This document shows, piece after piece, positions 1 to 11,477 of a DNA stretch of 64,000 nt. The stretch comes from Bradysia coprophila. Lineage: Eukaryota > Arthropoda > Insecta > Diptera > Sciaridae. The notes under the pieces are model-generated. The model saw only the letters and a program-made list of their open reading frames with translations. It was not told the DNA's origin and did not search any database. Positions within the stretch are counted from its first letter, which is position 1. Every line of letters begins with the position of its first letter. Where the stretch lies: NCBI RefSeq assembly GCF_014529535.1, contig NW_023503727.1:372001-436000 (forward strand). Direction: 5' to 3'. The position numbers and the translations under genes are program-made.

Positions 1-122
1 AATAAACCGAGAGGGTATTGGTGTGCCGCACAAAAAATAGTATTTACAATTTGCGGACCTAAGAGTTTTTTTTTTAGGAAAATATGGGAGACTGTCGGTA
101 GTCCGATTTTTATATCTACAAG
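1..122. other. Unassigned flank
   Basis: No gene or clear repeat is recognised before the first MITE. Confidence 0.4.
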
Positions 123-262
123 CAACGAACTTCAAGCAAAAGTGCTTCGAGTGACACTTGCCAAATAAAGTACTATTTTGTATGACAACTGTTTTCAGAT
201 TTTTTTACAGTGTGAAGATTTGTTTGATACACTGAAGTGCCACTCTTGCTTGAAGTGCGTTG
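123..262. mobile_element. MITE family E, copy 1
   Basis: A 140 bp inverted-repeat element. It starts CAACGAACTTCAAGC and ends GCTTGAAGTGCGTTG, which are near reverse complements. It is flanked by ctacaag and ctataag, an imperfect 7-bp target duplication. The same ends occur at 13780-13977 and 20309-20467. It has no coding capacity and needs a transposase supplied elsewhere; the superfamily is unknown. Confidence 0.75.
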
Positions 263-712
263 CTATAAGTGATAATATAATATAAGCTATAATTTTCCAC
301 TGATAAGAATATATATTGCGATCACGACATAGTAATGAGGCAGGGGCAGACGGCGAAAATGCATTCAAAGGAGGGACCTAAATCCTGTTATAATCGTTTA
401 CCAATACCCTCTCTAGCAACCAAACTACTTTTATTAAGGTGGTGAAAGAATCAAGCAGCCTTTGGAATTTACATATTCATTACAGCGTAGTCAGTCAAAA
501 TGTGAAATAGTGTTTGTAGAATACAAAGAAATAAGGTGTGAATTTGACACATAGAGCTGAGAGTTTGTTTGCTAGAGAGAGTATTGTCGTTTACGTATTT
601 GTTTCATGCATTTGTATTAGTATCGGAATTTAGGCCCCTCGGCAAAATCGACTGCTCTTGCCTGGGATACTTTATTCCTAAGAGTAATCATGTCCGGAGC
701 GATAGCGGAGGA
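263..712. other. No feature seen
   Basis: AT-rich sequence with no convincing ORF, splice-linked exon or repeat recognised. Confidence 0.4.
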
Positions 713-1674
713 CTTGACGCAGTCTAACTTCCAAAAAAAGAACGAAGAAAATTTTTTGAGACGCGGCAACTATATATAGGCGAGAATTTAAGTTTCTTTC
801 CTTTGGCCTGTATCACCACAAATCCTATTCGATCTTATTCGCGCTTCAAATACGAGCAAAACGAGCTATCACTCGACTATGTAACTTTAAAATTGCCGGA
901 GATACATCGTTTTGAAGTTGGTCATTTTGATAGAAAATGCACCAAATTAACGTTTTTCAAACAATCAAAATATTTTAACTTACTCTGTATGTTTCTATCT
1001 ATCTGTCTATCTATCGACGGTCGATCTCGGAAACTAGTCAGCCAATCTCCATGAAATTTTGCAGGAACCTCAGGGTGGGCATAAAAATGAAAATGTGATA
1101 CGCCATTATCCCAGGAAAAACCAGAATTTTGTTTTATTGGCCTCGAAGTGGTTTCTGAGTGTGGTTTTCGAGGGTCGGGAACGCGTTTTCGGCTGTAGCT
1201 TAGCTGTATTGAAACCTACAGAGGCGTGTGACCCATCAAATGAAAGGTATTCGTAACACGATTCAAACAAAAAATTAATTAAAAAAATCGGGTCAGATTC
1301 GTTTGAGCTAGAGTGATTAGAGTGACCAAATTTTGAGCTACTCGAGCGTAGGATGAAAGGACTAATATTTTTGCGATTATGAGAGATAGAGAGTTACTTT
1401 CTTCGGCAAAGTCTCAGAGTTTTACGAGTAGAACAGGGGGGCATATGTGAAAAATGTCGAAAGTTGGAAATGGGTGGGTCAATTATGTTTTTAGAGGTAT
1501 TTCTTGAATGGTGGCAGATAGAGAGTTACTTTCTTCGGCAAAGTCTCAGAGTTTTACGAGTAGAAAAGAAGGGCATTTGCGAAAAATGTCGAAAGTTGGA
1601 AATGGGTGGGTCAATTGGGGTTTTGGAGATATTTCTTGAATGGTGGCAGATAGAGAATTACTTTCTTCGTCAAA

Positions 1675-2040
1675 TTTTCGATTTTCGTTAAATTTCGTCA
1701 AATTTTCGAATTTTGTCAAATTTTTTCATTTTCGTCAAATTTTCAAATTTCGTCAAATTTTCGAATTTCGTCGAATTTTTGAATTTCGTCAAATTTTCGA
1801 ATTTCGTCAAATTTTCGAATTTCGTCAAATTTTCGATTTTCGTCAAATTTTCGAATTTCGTCAAATTTTCGAATTTCGTCAAATTTTCGAATTTCGTCAA
1901 ATTTTCGATTTTCGTCAAATTTTCGATTTTCGTCAAATTTTTAAATTTCGTCAAATTTTCGAATTTCGTCAAATTTTCGATTTTCGTCAAATTTTTAAAT
2001 TTCGTCAAATTTTCGAATTTCGTCAAATTTTTGAATTTCT
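1675..2040. repeat. 18-bp tandem repeat array
   Basis: About twenty tandem copies of an 18-bp unit close to TCGAATTTCGTCAAATTT, with variants TTCGATTTTCG and TTTAAATTTCG. Because 18 is divisible by three, all frames stay open and give false low-complexity proteins (FRQIFE, KFENLT and similar) on both strands. Confidence 0.95.
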
Positions 2041-2090
2041 GTTATAAACTGTTATAAAAGCAGTGTTCTAAAACTTCTAAAACGATTGAT

Positions 2091-2611
2091 ATCCCAACAA
2101 AAATCTCTTCGAGAAAAGTGTGACGCAGTCTTTGAAATACAATTTCTAAAATGAATGATATCGCTAGAGTTGACGCTTTCAGCTTCGTTACGCAAAAATT
2201 AAATTTTACACCCAATTAGTTCAAACAAGCTGGCTTAGGTTTTCTCATCATCTGCCAAATAATTTTTACAAAAAAAAATTTTGACTGGAAACAACCAAAA
2301 TTTTACCAAAAAAATCTGCGTCGCAAAGTGGCAGATGTTCAGGAACAGACCAGCAAGAAAATTTATCTGCCACATGCGACGCAGATTTTTTTGGTAAAAT
2401 TTTGGTTGTTTCCAGTCAAAAATTTTTTTTGTAAAAATTATTTGGCAGATGATGAGAAAAACTAAGCCAGCTTGTTTGAACTAAAATTGGGTGTAAAATT
2501 TAATTTTTGCGTAACGAAGCTGAAAGCGTCAACTCTAGCGATATCATTCATTTTAGAAATTGTATTTCAAAGACTGCGTCACACTTTTCTCGAAGAGATT
2601 TTTGTTGGGAT
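2091..2611. repeat. Foldback (inverted repeat) closing family C copy 1
   Basis: The arms at 2091-2336 and 2365-2611 are nearly perfect reverse complements around a 28-bp loop. Inner motifs GCGTCGCAAAGTGGCAGATG and the outer GTGTGACGCAGTC match those of the foldback at 39234-39700, so the two belong to one family. A transcript would form a hairpin of about 245 bp. Confidence 0.9.
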
Positions 2612-2637
2612 TATACCTAGACCTCTCTAGGTATAAT
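2610..2637. repeat. Short perfect palindrome
   Basis: ATTATACCTAG and CTAGGTATAAT flank a 6-bp spacer (ACCTCT), immediately beyond the foldback. Function unknown. Confidence 0.6.
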
Positions 2638-3000
2638 TACTCTAAGCTTTATTCTGTCGTGATTGCGATACATGAAAACCTCTCATTTTTACGTTAATTG
2701 CCGCAACGAAACATACTATGACTTAAGTCAAACAGAGTGCTAGAATTGATCGAAATGGTTTTTACATGCTTGCGGGTTGAAATCGGCTCATTACATCAAA
2801 TTTCACAAACTTTCAACGGCCTCAGCATGTAAAGTTTCTTACATAACTCGGGAAAAAGTTGAAAAGTAACGTTTTCGTGTGATTGTTGACTTCGGCTTCG
2901 CCCTCGGATCAACTACATAGCTACCTGCTACAGGAAACATTTATCTTTTTTTCTAGTCGGTTTAGTATGTAAAATGTATTTATTTATTATAAGGAAAACA

Positions 3001-3536
3001 TTATCCTAACAATCCATCTAATTGAGCAAGGAGCTCATCATTCCTTTTCAGAAGCTTCACATTTTCACTTTTCAACGTGTCGACTTCTTTATTTAAAGTG
3101 TCTACTTTGTCCATCAAATTACTTATATACATTGCTTGATTTGAAATTGATTTAGATTGTTCAACAACTTGATTTTTTACCTTTAACAATTCACATTCTT
3201 TCAATTTATTGTTGTCAATTCCCATCTGTGCAAATTTTGTGTTAACATCCGCCTTTGAAGCCAATAGAAGTTTATCATGGATCTTGGATTTGACGATTTC
3301 ATCGGCAACCAAATTTATCTGTTTGGAGAGGTCATGCTGAGGGGCGCAACTTTCTACGATATCGACAATGTCTTGAAAGGCCTTCTGAGCGTCTGAAACG
3401 TCTGAAGCTGAATTTCACGGTACGGTGATGAACTCTAAAAAATTTGTAAACAATTTTAGAAACCAAAAAGAACCCAAACACAAACTATATTCAATTTTAC
3501 CTGAGCGACGTTTTCGTTAGGTTGTACGCCAGCCAT
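3001..3536 (-). CDS. Small coiled-coil protein, paralogue of the 45 kb gene
   Basis: Proposed exons on the minus strand are 3536-3501 (start MAGVQPNENVAQ) and 3384-3001, joined in phase 0; about 139 residues. The C-terminal half is a heptad-rich coiled coil (LMDKVDTLNKEVDTLKSE). The stretch KAFQDIVDIVE...DLSKQINLVADEIVKSKIHDKLL aligns with RAFERIVN...DLSKEITVIVEEIIKSKIRDNIL of the 45.0-46.0 kb gene, and the intron phase agrees. The pyrimidine-rich acceptor at 3435 would bring an in-frame TGA into the exon; the weaker CAG before 3384 avoids it. An in-frame upstream ATG at 3587 is also possible. The Moira-like N-terminus of the paralogue is absent here. AATAAA on the minus strand lies at 2984-2979, just past the stop. 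It could be a live short gene or a decaying copy. Function unknown. Confidence 0.5.
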
Positions 3537-4647
3537 CTGGGCTTTTTTTCCCGTTATTTTAATGTTTTTGAAAGTATTTAAAACCATCGAAACGGATAAA
3601 GTCAGTTCTGTTGATATGAGGTTATGTAAACGTCAAACATTGACTTTTCAGTAGTGTCATGTAGGGCGTCCCAGTCTTAGAGTTACACTCTATGGCAGGC
3701 CTCTCACTCTAATTTCGGACTCCTTATTAAGGAATTAAGGAGGTTTTAGCACAAAAATAAAGAGAAATAAGGAAATCGTTAGTTGAAATTAAGGAAAAAT
3801 AAGGAGAAAAGTTCAATTTTTTCAACTTAAAACTTTCGAAATTTTACAAATTTAAACATTTGGTCATGAACTGAAAGTGTCTGCTCGAAAAGTACAAAAT
3901 CGATTTTTCATGTATTTTGGAGTTGACCGAGTTTACTCGACTTCGAGCAACGAAAATTGATATTTACCGAACCGAATAGGGTGCGTTATCCTTCAAAAGT
4001 TGGGCAGTCTATAGACTATAGACTAAAGATTGCACATAGTAATTTGATTAGCAGAGGTTTTAGGCTCGAACTGTTTCACGGGGGTGCATAAAATTCATAT
4101 TCTTTTTCCCTATTTTTTCCGACACCTTCTGATGGAATCAATCAGTCATCTTTACAGAAAACTTTCAGCGGATTTTTATCTAAGAAATCCTGGTGAAAGC
4201 TTTCTCGAGTCATTTATTGTAATTTAAAATTATAATGCCTACTGAATTTTGCAATAGAACAGTCATGGCGTTTTATTTTCATAGGATGTTATTGTCCACT
4301 TTTGTCATGGGTAAGTTTCGCAGAGCTCTTTTATTGCAAGCCTCCAATTTCGATTGAAAATCGACCTTATTTTCGAATATAACTTCCTAAGATCAATCGG
4401 AACTAACTGGTGACCATAACCAAAATTTGTGTCTATTAATGCCCCACTTTCTAACCTAATAACAACTTAATTCATTGCCTCTTGCTTCAGTTATATCGAA
4501 AAAAACCGTTTTGCAAACACCGTTTTGCGGGAATACCATTCACTTTGACCTCTATAAGTCCGAAAATAAGCAATTTAAAAAAATGTGAAACATACGTGTC
4601 TTTTAGAATTGAAAGGCAAATAAAATGAGCCATTAGTCATTCCATTA

Positions 4648-7330
4648 AAAACGAGCCGTCAGAACAGTCGGAGCGTTTGCTGCGACTGAGCCCCGTACAA
4701 ACCCGTACATCTATTGCGCACGTGACCCTACTTCGTCCGTCGCCCTACTCTTACCGTAAGCCTATTGCGCCCGTAAACGTCGTAAAATTCTTATGCAATG
4801 TGTACGTCTTAAAAATTGCGCATAGCGCAATTACGAAGCCCCGTACGACGTTCCTTTCAAAAGTAACACAAACTACACTTCCCACTGATCAGTGATTTTG
4901 GAATTATCATTTTCACCTATTTATATTGATTTTACAAAAATCCAAAATGGCGGCCGACGGCCATTTTGTTAGGAGGTGGAAAGTACAACGGCTGCTTTAC
5001 ATTCGTTAGTACCTTTCAAACAAAAAAAATCATGAAATTCGGTTAAATTTTACTCGAGATATTAAGAGGAATCACCCCTTTTTCATAGCACAAACCGAAA
5101 AAAAGGGTCTGAAAGTTGCAGTGATTTCTCTTAGGGTACAACACAAGGAGGCTTATGGTTTATTTACACACTTAATTTACACGTTTCTGGATGCAATAAT
5201 GGTTTCTGATTTTTAGACCCGTACGAAGTACTGGGGTCTTATGGGTTTACGCATACGTTTGTAACACGTCGAATTGGACTCCCTGAGTAAGGGGAAACCT
5301 ATTGTGGTTGTCTAGAGATGCCAAATCCGCGAAAAAAAAATGTCCGTCTGTCCGTCTGTCCGTCTGTCTGCACGATAACTTGAGTAAAACGCATCCGATT
5401 TTGAAAATTCTTTTTTTTCCCGTTTGGTAATGTCAAAAGACAGGCTAAGTTCGAAGATGAGTGATTTTGGATCGACCCCTCCCGAGCTGTGGCCCAATAA
5501 GTGCTTTACGGTTTTTCGAAGATATCTCCGGACATTTAAACGTTAAACTTGTAAGTGATACGTCAAATAAAAGGTATTTACAATACCGATCGACAAAAAA
5601 AAAGTTTATGGAAATCGGATGACCGACTCGTGAGTTAGACCCCTTGGTGTGAAACAGGCACAGGGCGGCAAGCAGTTTTTGCTTGTAGGTCGGCCACATT
5701 TCAACATATTTCGTCTGTTTTAGCTTTATTAGATAGGTATTGACCGTACCAATCAGGGAAAAATTTTTTATGAAATTATGTTCTCCGGAGCGTGAGCTAG
5801 GTCTCTTGGAGTGAGCTCTTATCTGGCTACTCGGAAGTACAGTGAACGTGGTGTATTTTGACAATATCTCGAGTAAATTTTGACCGAATTTCATGAATTT
5901 TTTTTTGTTTGAAAGGTATTAACGAATGTAAAGCGTCGGTACTATTTCCGGTCTCCTAACAAAATGGCTGCCGGCGGCCATATTGGATTTTAGTAAAATA
6001 GAAATATCTTGGGAAAAATGATACTTAGAGAGTTTCTGTTAACATGGAAATAATTTGTTATGTGTGTGGGGTTTCAGGGATTCCATATACGGACATCTAT
6101 ATATACCTATATACAGCTATAGTGAGCTATATACAGGCATATAGAGCTATATGATAGCATATATTTATCTGTGAAATGTTTATTTATAGTGAAATATAGT
6201 TAAATATAGCGGTATCTAGCTGTTTAAATAGGAATTTATGAAATTTGTCTTCGTACGGGGCTGTCTATATTGCCTCCGGCAATTTAGTTGTATATGATAA
6301 CAAGGCAAAGAGTGGATAATGTAAGTGATTTTAAAGGGAGAATAGTTTTTCAGCAGAGAAGAAAATGAAGTAAGAGAAATGAAGAGTTTCACTTAAAGGC
6401 TTTTGATACGAATAGGTGTTTCGTACGGGTCGGCGTTAGCTATGTTTGAAAAAGTAATTCGGATTATTGTTTTTTCAACTTTTAAAATGCCCGTTTTCAA
6501 CCGAATTTTTCCATAAATTGCACATATTTCTCGTCACACATAAACTTTCATAATACAAATGCACACTTCACAGATTCCTGCTATTGATTCTGATGCTTTA
6601 ATGGTTTCACTTTAGCTAATTTCATTTAGTTGTTCACACAAAACGAATAAAAACAATTGAAACTGAAGCGAACAGAAAAAATGGCGGCAGCCATTTTTAT
6701 CAGCTGATCTGAAATTTACATGGAAATATTGACGATTTCACCTATTCAACGTTAGGTGGCACCATGAATTGGTTGTTTAAAAAACTAAATGGATGAGAAC
6801 TCTTAACAAAAAACACCACCTTCACTGTACGGCCGAGTAGCCACATATAAGCTCACTCCAAGAGACCTAGCTCACGCTCCGGTAAACCGAATTTCATAAA
6901 CTTGATCTTGACAAATTTTCCCTGATTGGTACGGTCAATACCTATCTAATAAACCAAAATCTATCTAAATCCGTTCAAATTTGACTAACCTACAAGCAAA
7001 AACGGATTGCCGCCCTGTACCTAGTTCACACCAAGGGGTCTAATTCACGAGTCGGTCATCCAATTTCCATAAACTTTTTTTTTGTGGGTAGGTATTGTAA
7101 ATACCTTTCATTTGATGTATCACTTACAAGTGTAGCCTTTAAATCGGATTTGATTTACTCAAGATATCGACGTGACAGACGGACAGACGGATGGACAAAA
7201 TTTTTATTGCGGATTCGTTATCTATGAACATAGGCAAACACTTTGCCCTTACCGTCTGCTTCGAATTCCATCAATTACACACGGCATCGTAATCCTATAA
7301 GCCCCTTCGTACTTCGTACGGGGCTAAAAA
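4648..7330 (+). mobile_element. Family B element, copy 1, split by a family A insertion
   Basis: Left end: ACGAGCC, CAGAACAGTCGGAGCG and the CGACTGAGCCCCGTAC block. Right end: CATCGTAATCCTATAAGCC followed by CTTCGTACGGGGCTAAAAA. Both match the ends of the copies at 17.5, 24.2 and 58.3 kb. It lacks the 145-bp monomer array of those copies. Family A sequence interrupts it at 5210-6447. Its right part (6840-7200) also carries modules shared with family A, such as CAAGAGACCTAGCTCACGCT. Confidence 0.7.
5210..6447 (-). mobile_element. Family A element, copy 1
   Basis: Runs from TTTTTAGACCCGTACGAAGTAC to the end GGCGTTAGCTATG. Contains a (TCCGTCTG)n run, the module TAGGTATTGACCGTACC, and an AT-rich stretch of TATATAGCTATAT steps (6090-6200). 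Three other copies lie at 10.2, 55.9 and 62.8 kb. Open frames of 60-150 codons occur in all copies, but the copies are nearly identical at DNA level, so this gives no evidence of coding. Confidence 0.85.
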
Positions 7331-8015
7331 CCTTTGTCTTCCAACGTGCTAATTTTTTCGCGATATCGCTCTTAAAGGTGATGTTAATGGTAATTAAAAT
7401 AGTTCTACTCGAGAGGTGCCACCTCTTAGGTGGTGATAACTATCGAAGGAAACTACAAAAATATATGGTAAGTCCAGTAAATCAATCATATTGGAACGAC
7501 AATGCGCTTCACTTTTCTATTAGAGTTCTTTATGTTGCATAAAAAAAGTAATTTGGAAACGCCACGCAACGAATTTTTTTTATGAATTTTTAATTATTTG
7601 TCGGTGAAATTTGCGAAAAATAAGGAAAATAAGGATTTTTTAAGACAATAACGAGGAATAAGGAGGTTTTAATAAAAATAAGGAAAAATAAGGAAATAAG
7701 GAGGTGTGAGAGGCCTGCTCTATGGTCCCAGTAAGCACAATGGTGACATGAACCAACACTTTCTGATGAGTGACACAATCAAATACAACAAGTGTTGCTT
7801 TCATTTCTTCAACCGAGAAGCACATAAAGACCACGCTGCGCGCTATCCATTCTGGATTGAATTTCCACTCGAAAATTTAAATTTTCTAATCCTTCCGAAT
7901 TTTGGAGTCGATTTCGATGTAATAAAATTCTTTCCCTATAAATCGGGAATGTGTGGACGCTACTGAAGTACAGCAGATTTAACACGTTGCCGGGTATTGC
8001 GACTTGTCAACATTG

Positions 8016-8148
8016 GGCACACCGGAAAGTGCTAAAGGAGTCGAGGGATACCTCCAAATAAATTTCTAAAAATCAAAAGTCAAATTTTTGATTTTTAGAA
8101 ATTTATTTGGAGGTATTCCTCGACTCCCTTAGCACTTTCCGGCGTGCC
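8016..8148. repeat. Compact hairpin element
   Basis: Inverted arms of about 60 bp, from GGCACACCGGAAAGTGCTAA to its near complement TTAGCACTTTCCGGCGTGCC, meet at an AT-rich centre. Almost no loop remains. Probably a small MITE or foldback; no target duplication was recognised. Confidence 0.75.
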
Positions 8149-8276
8149 TAAAGTGCCTGCTCGAGCATTATCCCCTACGTGTTGAGAATATGTCAAATTT
8201 AGCATCTGCTCTTCCTACTTTACTTGCCACATGGACATGATTTGAGTCAAGAATCGTCTGATCAATTTTCTCAAAC

Positions 8277-8282
8277 TTTATT
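8277..8282 (-). terminator. Candidate polyadenylation signal of the psq gene
   Basis: AATAAA on the minus strand, about 100 bp beyond the psq-gene stop codon. Confidence 0.45.
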
Positions 8283-8383
8283 TTGTCACATAATTCCTTA
8301 CAATTCCATCATCTACTTCAAGTGCTCCAACGTAATAGAAAATGATCGGAAAACTTAGTTCTCGTTTTTTTTTAGCGTGTGCC

Positions 8384-9341
8384 TCATTCCGATTTGTCCA
8401 TCCCAATTTCCAGGTGTGAGCTTACTTTCTTCGACTTGTCACTTTGGGGGGAATTTTGTAGACGCTGCGTAATGTCTCCTACTCTTCGAAAAAGGTCTTC
8501 GAATTTCAAAAAATCTTGTGAGGTTATTGTTGGATCGCTGTACGTTTGAAACCAATTGTAAAATATTTGAGCACACCGATATGCCTCAAATGGGTCGATT
8601 TTGTTGTCACAGTTTTCCATACGTTCGACAGTGGTGTTGTTGTTCCTATCGTTGATGTTATTATTATCAGACTTGCTAATATCGGTGTTGTATTTACTGA
8701 TGGTGATACTGATATTGTTGTAGGTACATTTTCTGTTGTCACTTGATGTGTCAACCATTCCAACGCCCGGATTTGGACGAATGCTCAAACCTTCTGGAAG
8801 TCGCAAATCGAGAGGTAGACTTAGTGCCGCTGAATTGTATCCCAGCTTTTCGACAACGGACCGATCCAGTTTCGAGGTCGTTGGTGTGGGTGAAAGTGAG
8901 TGGGTTGACCGTCCTGGTAAATCGCATGGATCTGGATAATACTGATTGTTCGCGTCAATTTGAATGCTTCGACCATGATTGGTTGTACTCGTACTGGTTA
9001 CATTATGCAAATTTGCAGTCCATGGTCTATGAGAAGCATCCAAAGCGATGTCGCTTGTTGGACTCGTCGATTGAGTGTATTCCACACTGGTCGCTTGCGG
9101 CAAGGAACTGTTCTTGTTGGTTTTTTTGGTCAACAGTTCCCGGTCTGCAATGAACTGAATCCTTTTTACATTTCTGCACCACCCACGTACTGTTGATTCA
9201 GAAACATTTATATCCTTCGCAACACTGACTTTTGTTTCACCATTGACGACTCGCTGGATTGCCTTTAATTTTTCTTCCGGTCTCAACTGGTCAATGCGAA
9301 AGTAGTGCTTTTCGTCCGGTACGGCTGCATTCGGATACATT
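8384..9341 (-). CDS. psq-type helix-turn-helix protein, Distal-antenna-like
   Basis: Terminal coding exon of a nuclear DNA-binding protein. Reading from ATG at 9341 (MYPNAAVPDEKHYF), residues about 19-62 form a psq HTH: LRPEEKLKAIQRVVNGETK, then VAKDINVSESTVRGWCRN. The spacing and the STVRGWC recognition-helix motif resemble Drosophila Distal antenna and Distal antenna-related. A long Ser/Thr/Asn-rich linker follows, then a conserved-looking tail (DPFEAYRCAQIFYNWFQTYS) and an acidic end. A strong acceptor, TTTCTGTTTTCCAG, ends at 9352, so the exon starts at 9351 and at least one upstream exon exists; the ATG at 9394 lies in that intron and is not preferred. The true N-terminus may therefore be upstream. 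The antisense frames here are shadows. Family assignment is firm, orthology to dan or danr is an inference. Confidence 0.8.
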
Positions 9342-9394
9342 GGGTTGAATCTGGAAAACAGAAATGATTGAAATTGTAGGCTATGTTCGAGCAA

Positions 9395-10183
9395 AGCGGC
9401 TCTCTATTGGCTATAAAATTTGGCGGCCTAAAATCGAACAGTGTCCGCTTGCAAATTACGTTATGTTATGAGCCAGTGCAGTGAGAGCCATTTAAAATTT
9501 TCATTGTCTTTTTGAAGGGCAGGAAGGTTTCTTATATAGCAGAGTTTAAGACACAAACACACGAACGAAACAACCAAAATGGATTTCGACGATAGATAAA
9601 GTGCATTTTCAAAAGAATTAGGCGAAAGATTTGATGTTATTTTGTTGAGCACGCTGCTAAAAAACCAACTGGGTAGTCAATAAGACAATATTTTTGGCGA
9701 CATGTCATCTGTGAAAGTTACCCGCGAAACACGCGTTAAGCACGAAATTACGAGAAAATACATACATTTAACCATTTTAGGAATTAAATCCCACCTTGAT
9801 GCCACGACTTGTCATTTTAATTGCAGATAATGAGAAATGTAATAAATTCAAAGCGTCTCACCTTTTTGTGTTGTTGTCGCGAACTCGAACCATTCAATTT
9901 AATTCCAAAGGAATTCCCGTTCTTTAATACGTCGCTCCAAATATCGCAGATGTCGCAGGTACCGTATGTCAACCACTAATGATCTATCAGCTTATTTTGT
10001 TAACTGTCTTTAATCTGCACGTATCTAATTGTCCTTTTTGTTCTAATTATATGGAGCTTGAGTAGGTTAATTTGTGTATGTGTTAGTGCTTGGTGGATGA
10101 AATAGCCAGAGACATTGTAATATTAGTTATTTATGTAACAAGAATCGTATGGAGGTATATTATCGCACTAGATGTCAGATCAT
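9395..10183. other. Intergenic or 5' intron of the psq gene
   Basis: No recognised exon, RNA gene or repeat. Upstream non-coding exons and the promoter of the psq gene may lie here. Confidence 0.4.
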
Positions 10184-10245
10184 GGCCCTACGTTAGTGAA
10201 GAGCCGTGACGCAAGTCAGTTCACACTGAAAAATTTGACAAAAAA

Positions 10246-11477
10246 CATAGATAACGCCGACCCGTACGAAACACCTATTCGTATCAAAAGCCTTTATTGT
10301 GAAACTCTTCATTTCTCTTACTTCATTTTCTTCTCTGCTGAAAGACTATTCTTCCTTTTAAATCACTTACATTATCCACTCTTTGCCTTGTTATCATATA
10401 CAACTAAATTGCCGGAGGCAATATAGACAGCCCCGTACGAAGACAACTTTCATAAATTCCTATTTAAACAGCTATATACAGCTATATTTAACTATATTTC
10501 ACTATAAATAAACATTTCACAGAGGAATATGCTATTATATAGCTCTATATGCCTGTATATAGCTCAATATAGCTGTATATGGGTATATATAGATGTCCGT
10601 ATATGGAATCCCTGAAACCCCACACACATAACAAATTATTTCCATGTTAACAGAAACTCTCTAAGTATCATTTTTCCCACTTTATATCGTTTTACTAAAA
10701 TCCAATATGGCCGCCGGCAGCCATTTTGTTAGGAGACCGGAAATAGTACCGACGCTTTACATTCGTTAATACCTTTCAAACAAAAAAAAATTCATGAAAT
10801 TCGGTCGAAATTTACTCGAGATATTGTCAAAATACACCACGTTCACTGTACTTCCGAGTAGCCAGATAAGAGCTCACTCCAAGAGACCTAGCTCACGCTC
10901 CGGAGAACATAATTTCAAAAACTTTTTTCCCCTGATTGGTACGGTCAATACCTATCTAATAAAGCCAAAACAGACGAAATATGTTCAAATGTGGCCGACC
11001 TACAAGCAAAAACTGCTTGCCGCCCTGTGCCTGTTCCACACCAAGGGGTCTAACTCACGAGTCGGTCATCCGATTTCCATAAACTTTTTTTTTGTCGATC
11101 GGTATTGTAAATACCTTTTATTTGACGTATCACTTACAAGTTTAACGTTTAAATGTCCGGAGATATCTTCGAAAAACCGTAAAGCACTTATTGGGCCACA
11201 GCTCGGGAGGGGTCGATCCAAAATCACTCATCTTCGAACTTAGCCTGTCTTTTGACATTACCAAACGGGAAAAAAAAGAATTTTCAAAATCAGATGCGTT
11301 TTACTCAAGTTATCGTGCAGACAGACAGACGGACAGACGGACAGACAGACATTTTTTTTTCGCGGATTTGGCATCTCTAGACAACCACAATAGGTTTCCC
11401 CTTACTCAGGGAGTCCAATTCGACGTGTTACAAACGTATGCGTAAACCTATAAGACCCCAGTACTTCGTACGGGTCT
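10246..11477 (+). mobile_element. Family A element, copy 2
   Basis: Starts CATAGATAACGCCGACCCGT and ends GTACTTCGTACGGGTCT. The uninterrupted family C sequence at 38.1 kb reads TTTGACCAAAAAAATTTTCC across this point, so an empty site is available for comparison; the insertion lies in a run of A residues. Contains GACAGACGGACAGACGG near its right end. Confidence 0.88.

Larger units (their letters stand above)
713..2611 (+). mobile_element. Repeat family C, copy 1 (with terminal foldback)
   Basis: The unit begins near TTGACGCAGTC (714) and its last part contains GACTGCGTCACA (2572-2583), an inverted match. In order it holds a diverged leader (about 780-1360), two to three direct repeats of about 130 bp (1380-1670) with motifs such as GGCAGATAGAGAGTTACTTT, an 18-bp tandem array, and a foldback. 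The same leader, tandem and foldback order recurs at 38.05-39.70 kb and, without the foldback, at 10.18-13.49 kb. The ORFs here are by-products of the tandem repeats. The outer limits are approximate. Confidence 0.55.
3696..7717. mobile_element. hAT-like DNA transposon, non-autonomous, with nested insertions
   Basis: The ends CAGGCCTCTCAC and GTGAGAGGCCTG are exact 12-bp inverted repeats, flanked by the identical 8-bp duplication CTCTATGG (3688-3695 and 7718-7725). A CAG terminus, 8-bp duplication and an nTCTAnnn-like target are typical of hAT elements. Subterminal sequence is dense in ATAAGGA on both sides (3710-3800, 7600-7705). No transposase frame is recognised. The element is 4,022 bp long mainly because it carries a family B element, which itself carries a family A element. 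Confidence 0.88.

Noticed and set aside
1640-2057. Overlapping ORFs on both strands rich in FRQIFE, KFENLT or NFVKFS
   Set aside because: They are the 18-bp tandem repeat read in different frames; no start context or family resemblance.
5312-5894. ORFs conserved in all four family A elements (MGHSSGG..., MKFGQNLLEIL...)
   Set aside because: The copies are nearly identical at DNA level across coding and non-coding parts, several frames overlap, and no protein family is recognised.
8524-9196. Antisense ORFs over the psq gene
   Set aside because: Shadows of the sense frame; no domains.
10206-10246. GTGACGCAAGTC as a regulatory (bZIP-like) site
   Set aside because: It recurs as a terminal motif of repeat family C and of the foldbacks, so it is better explained as part of the element.
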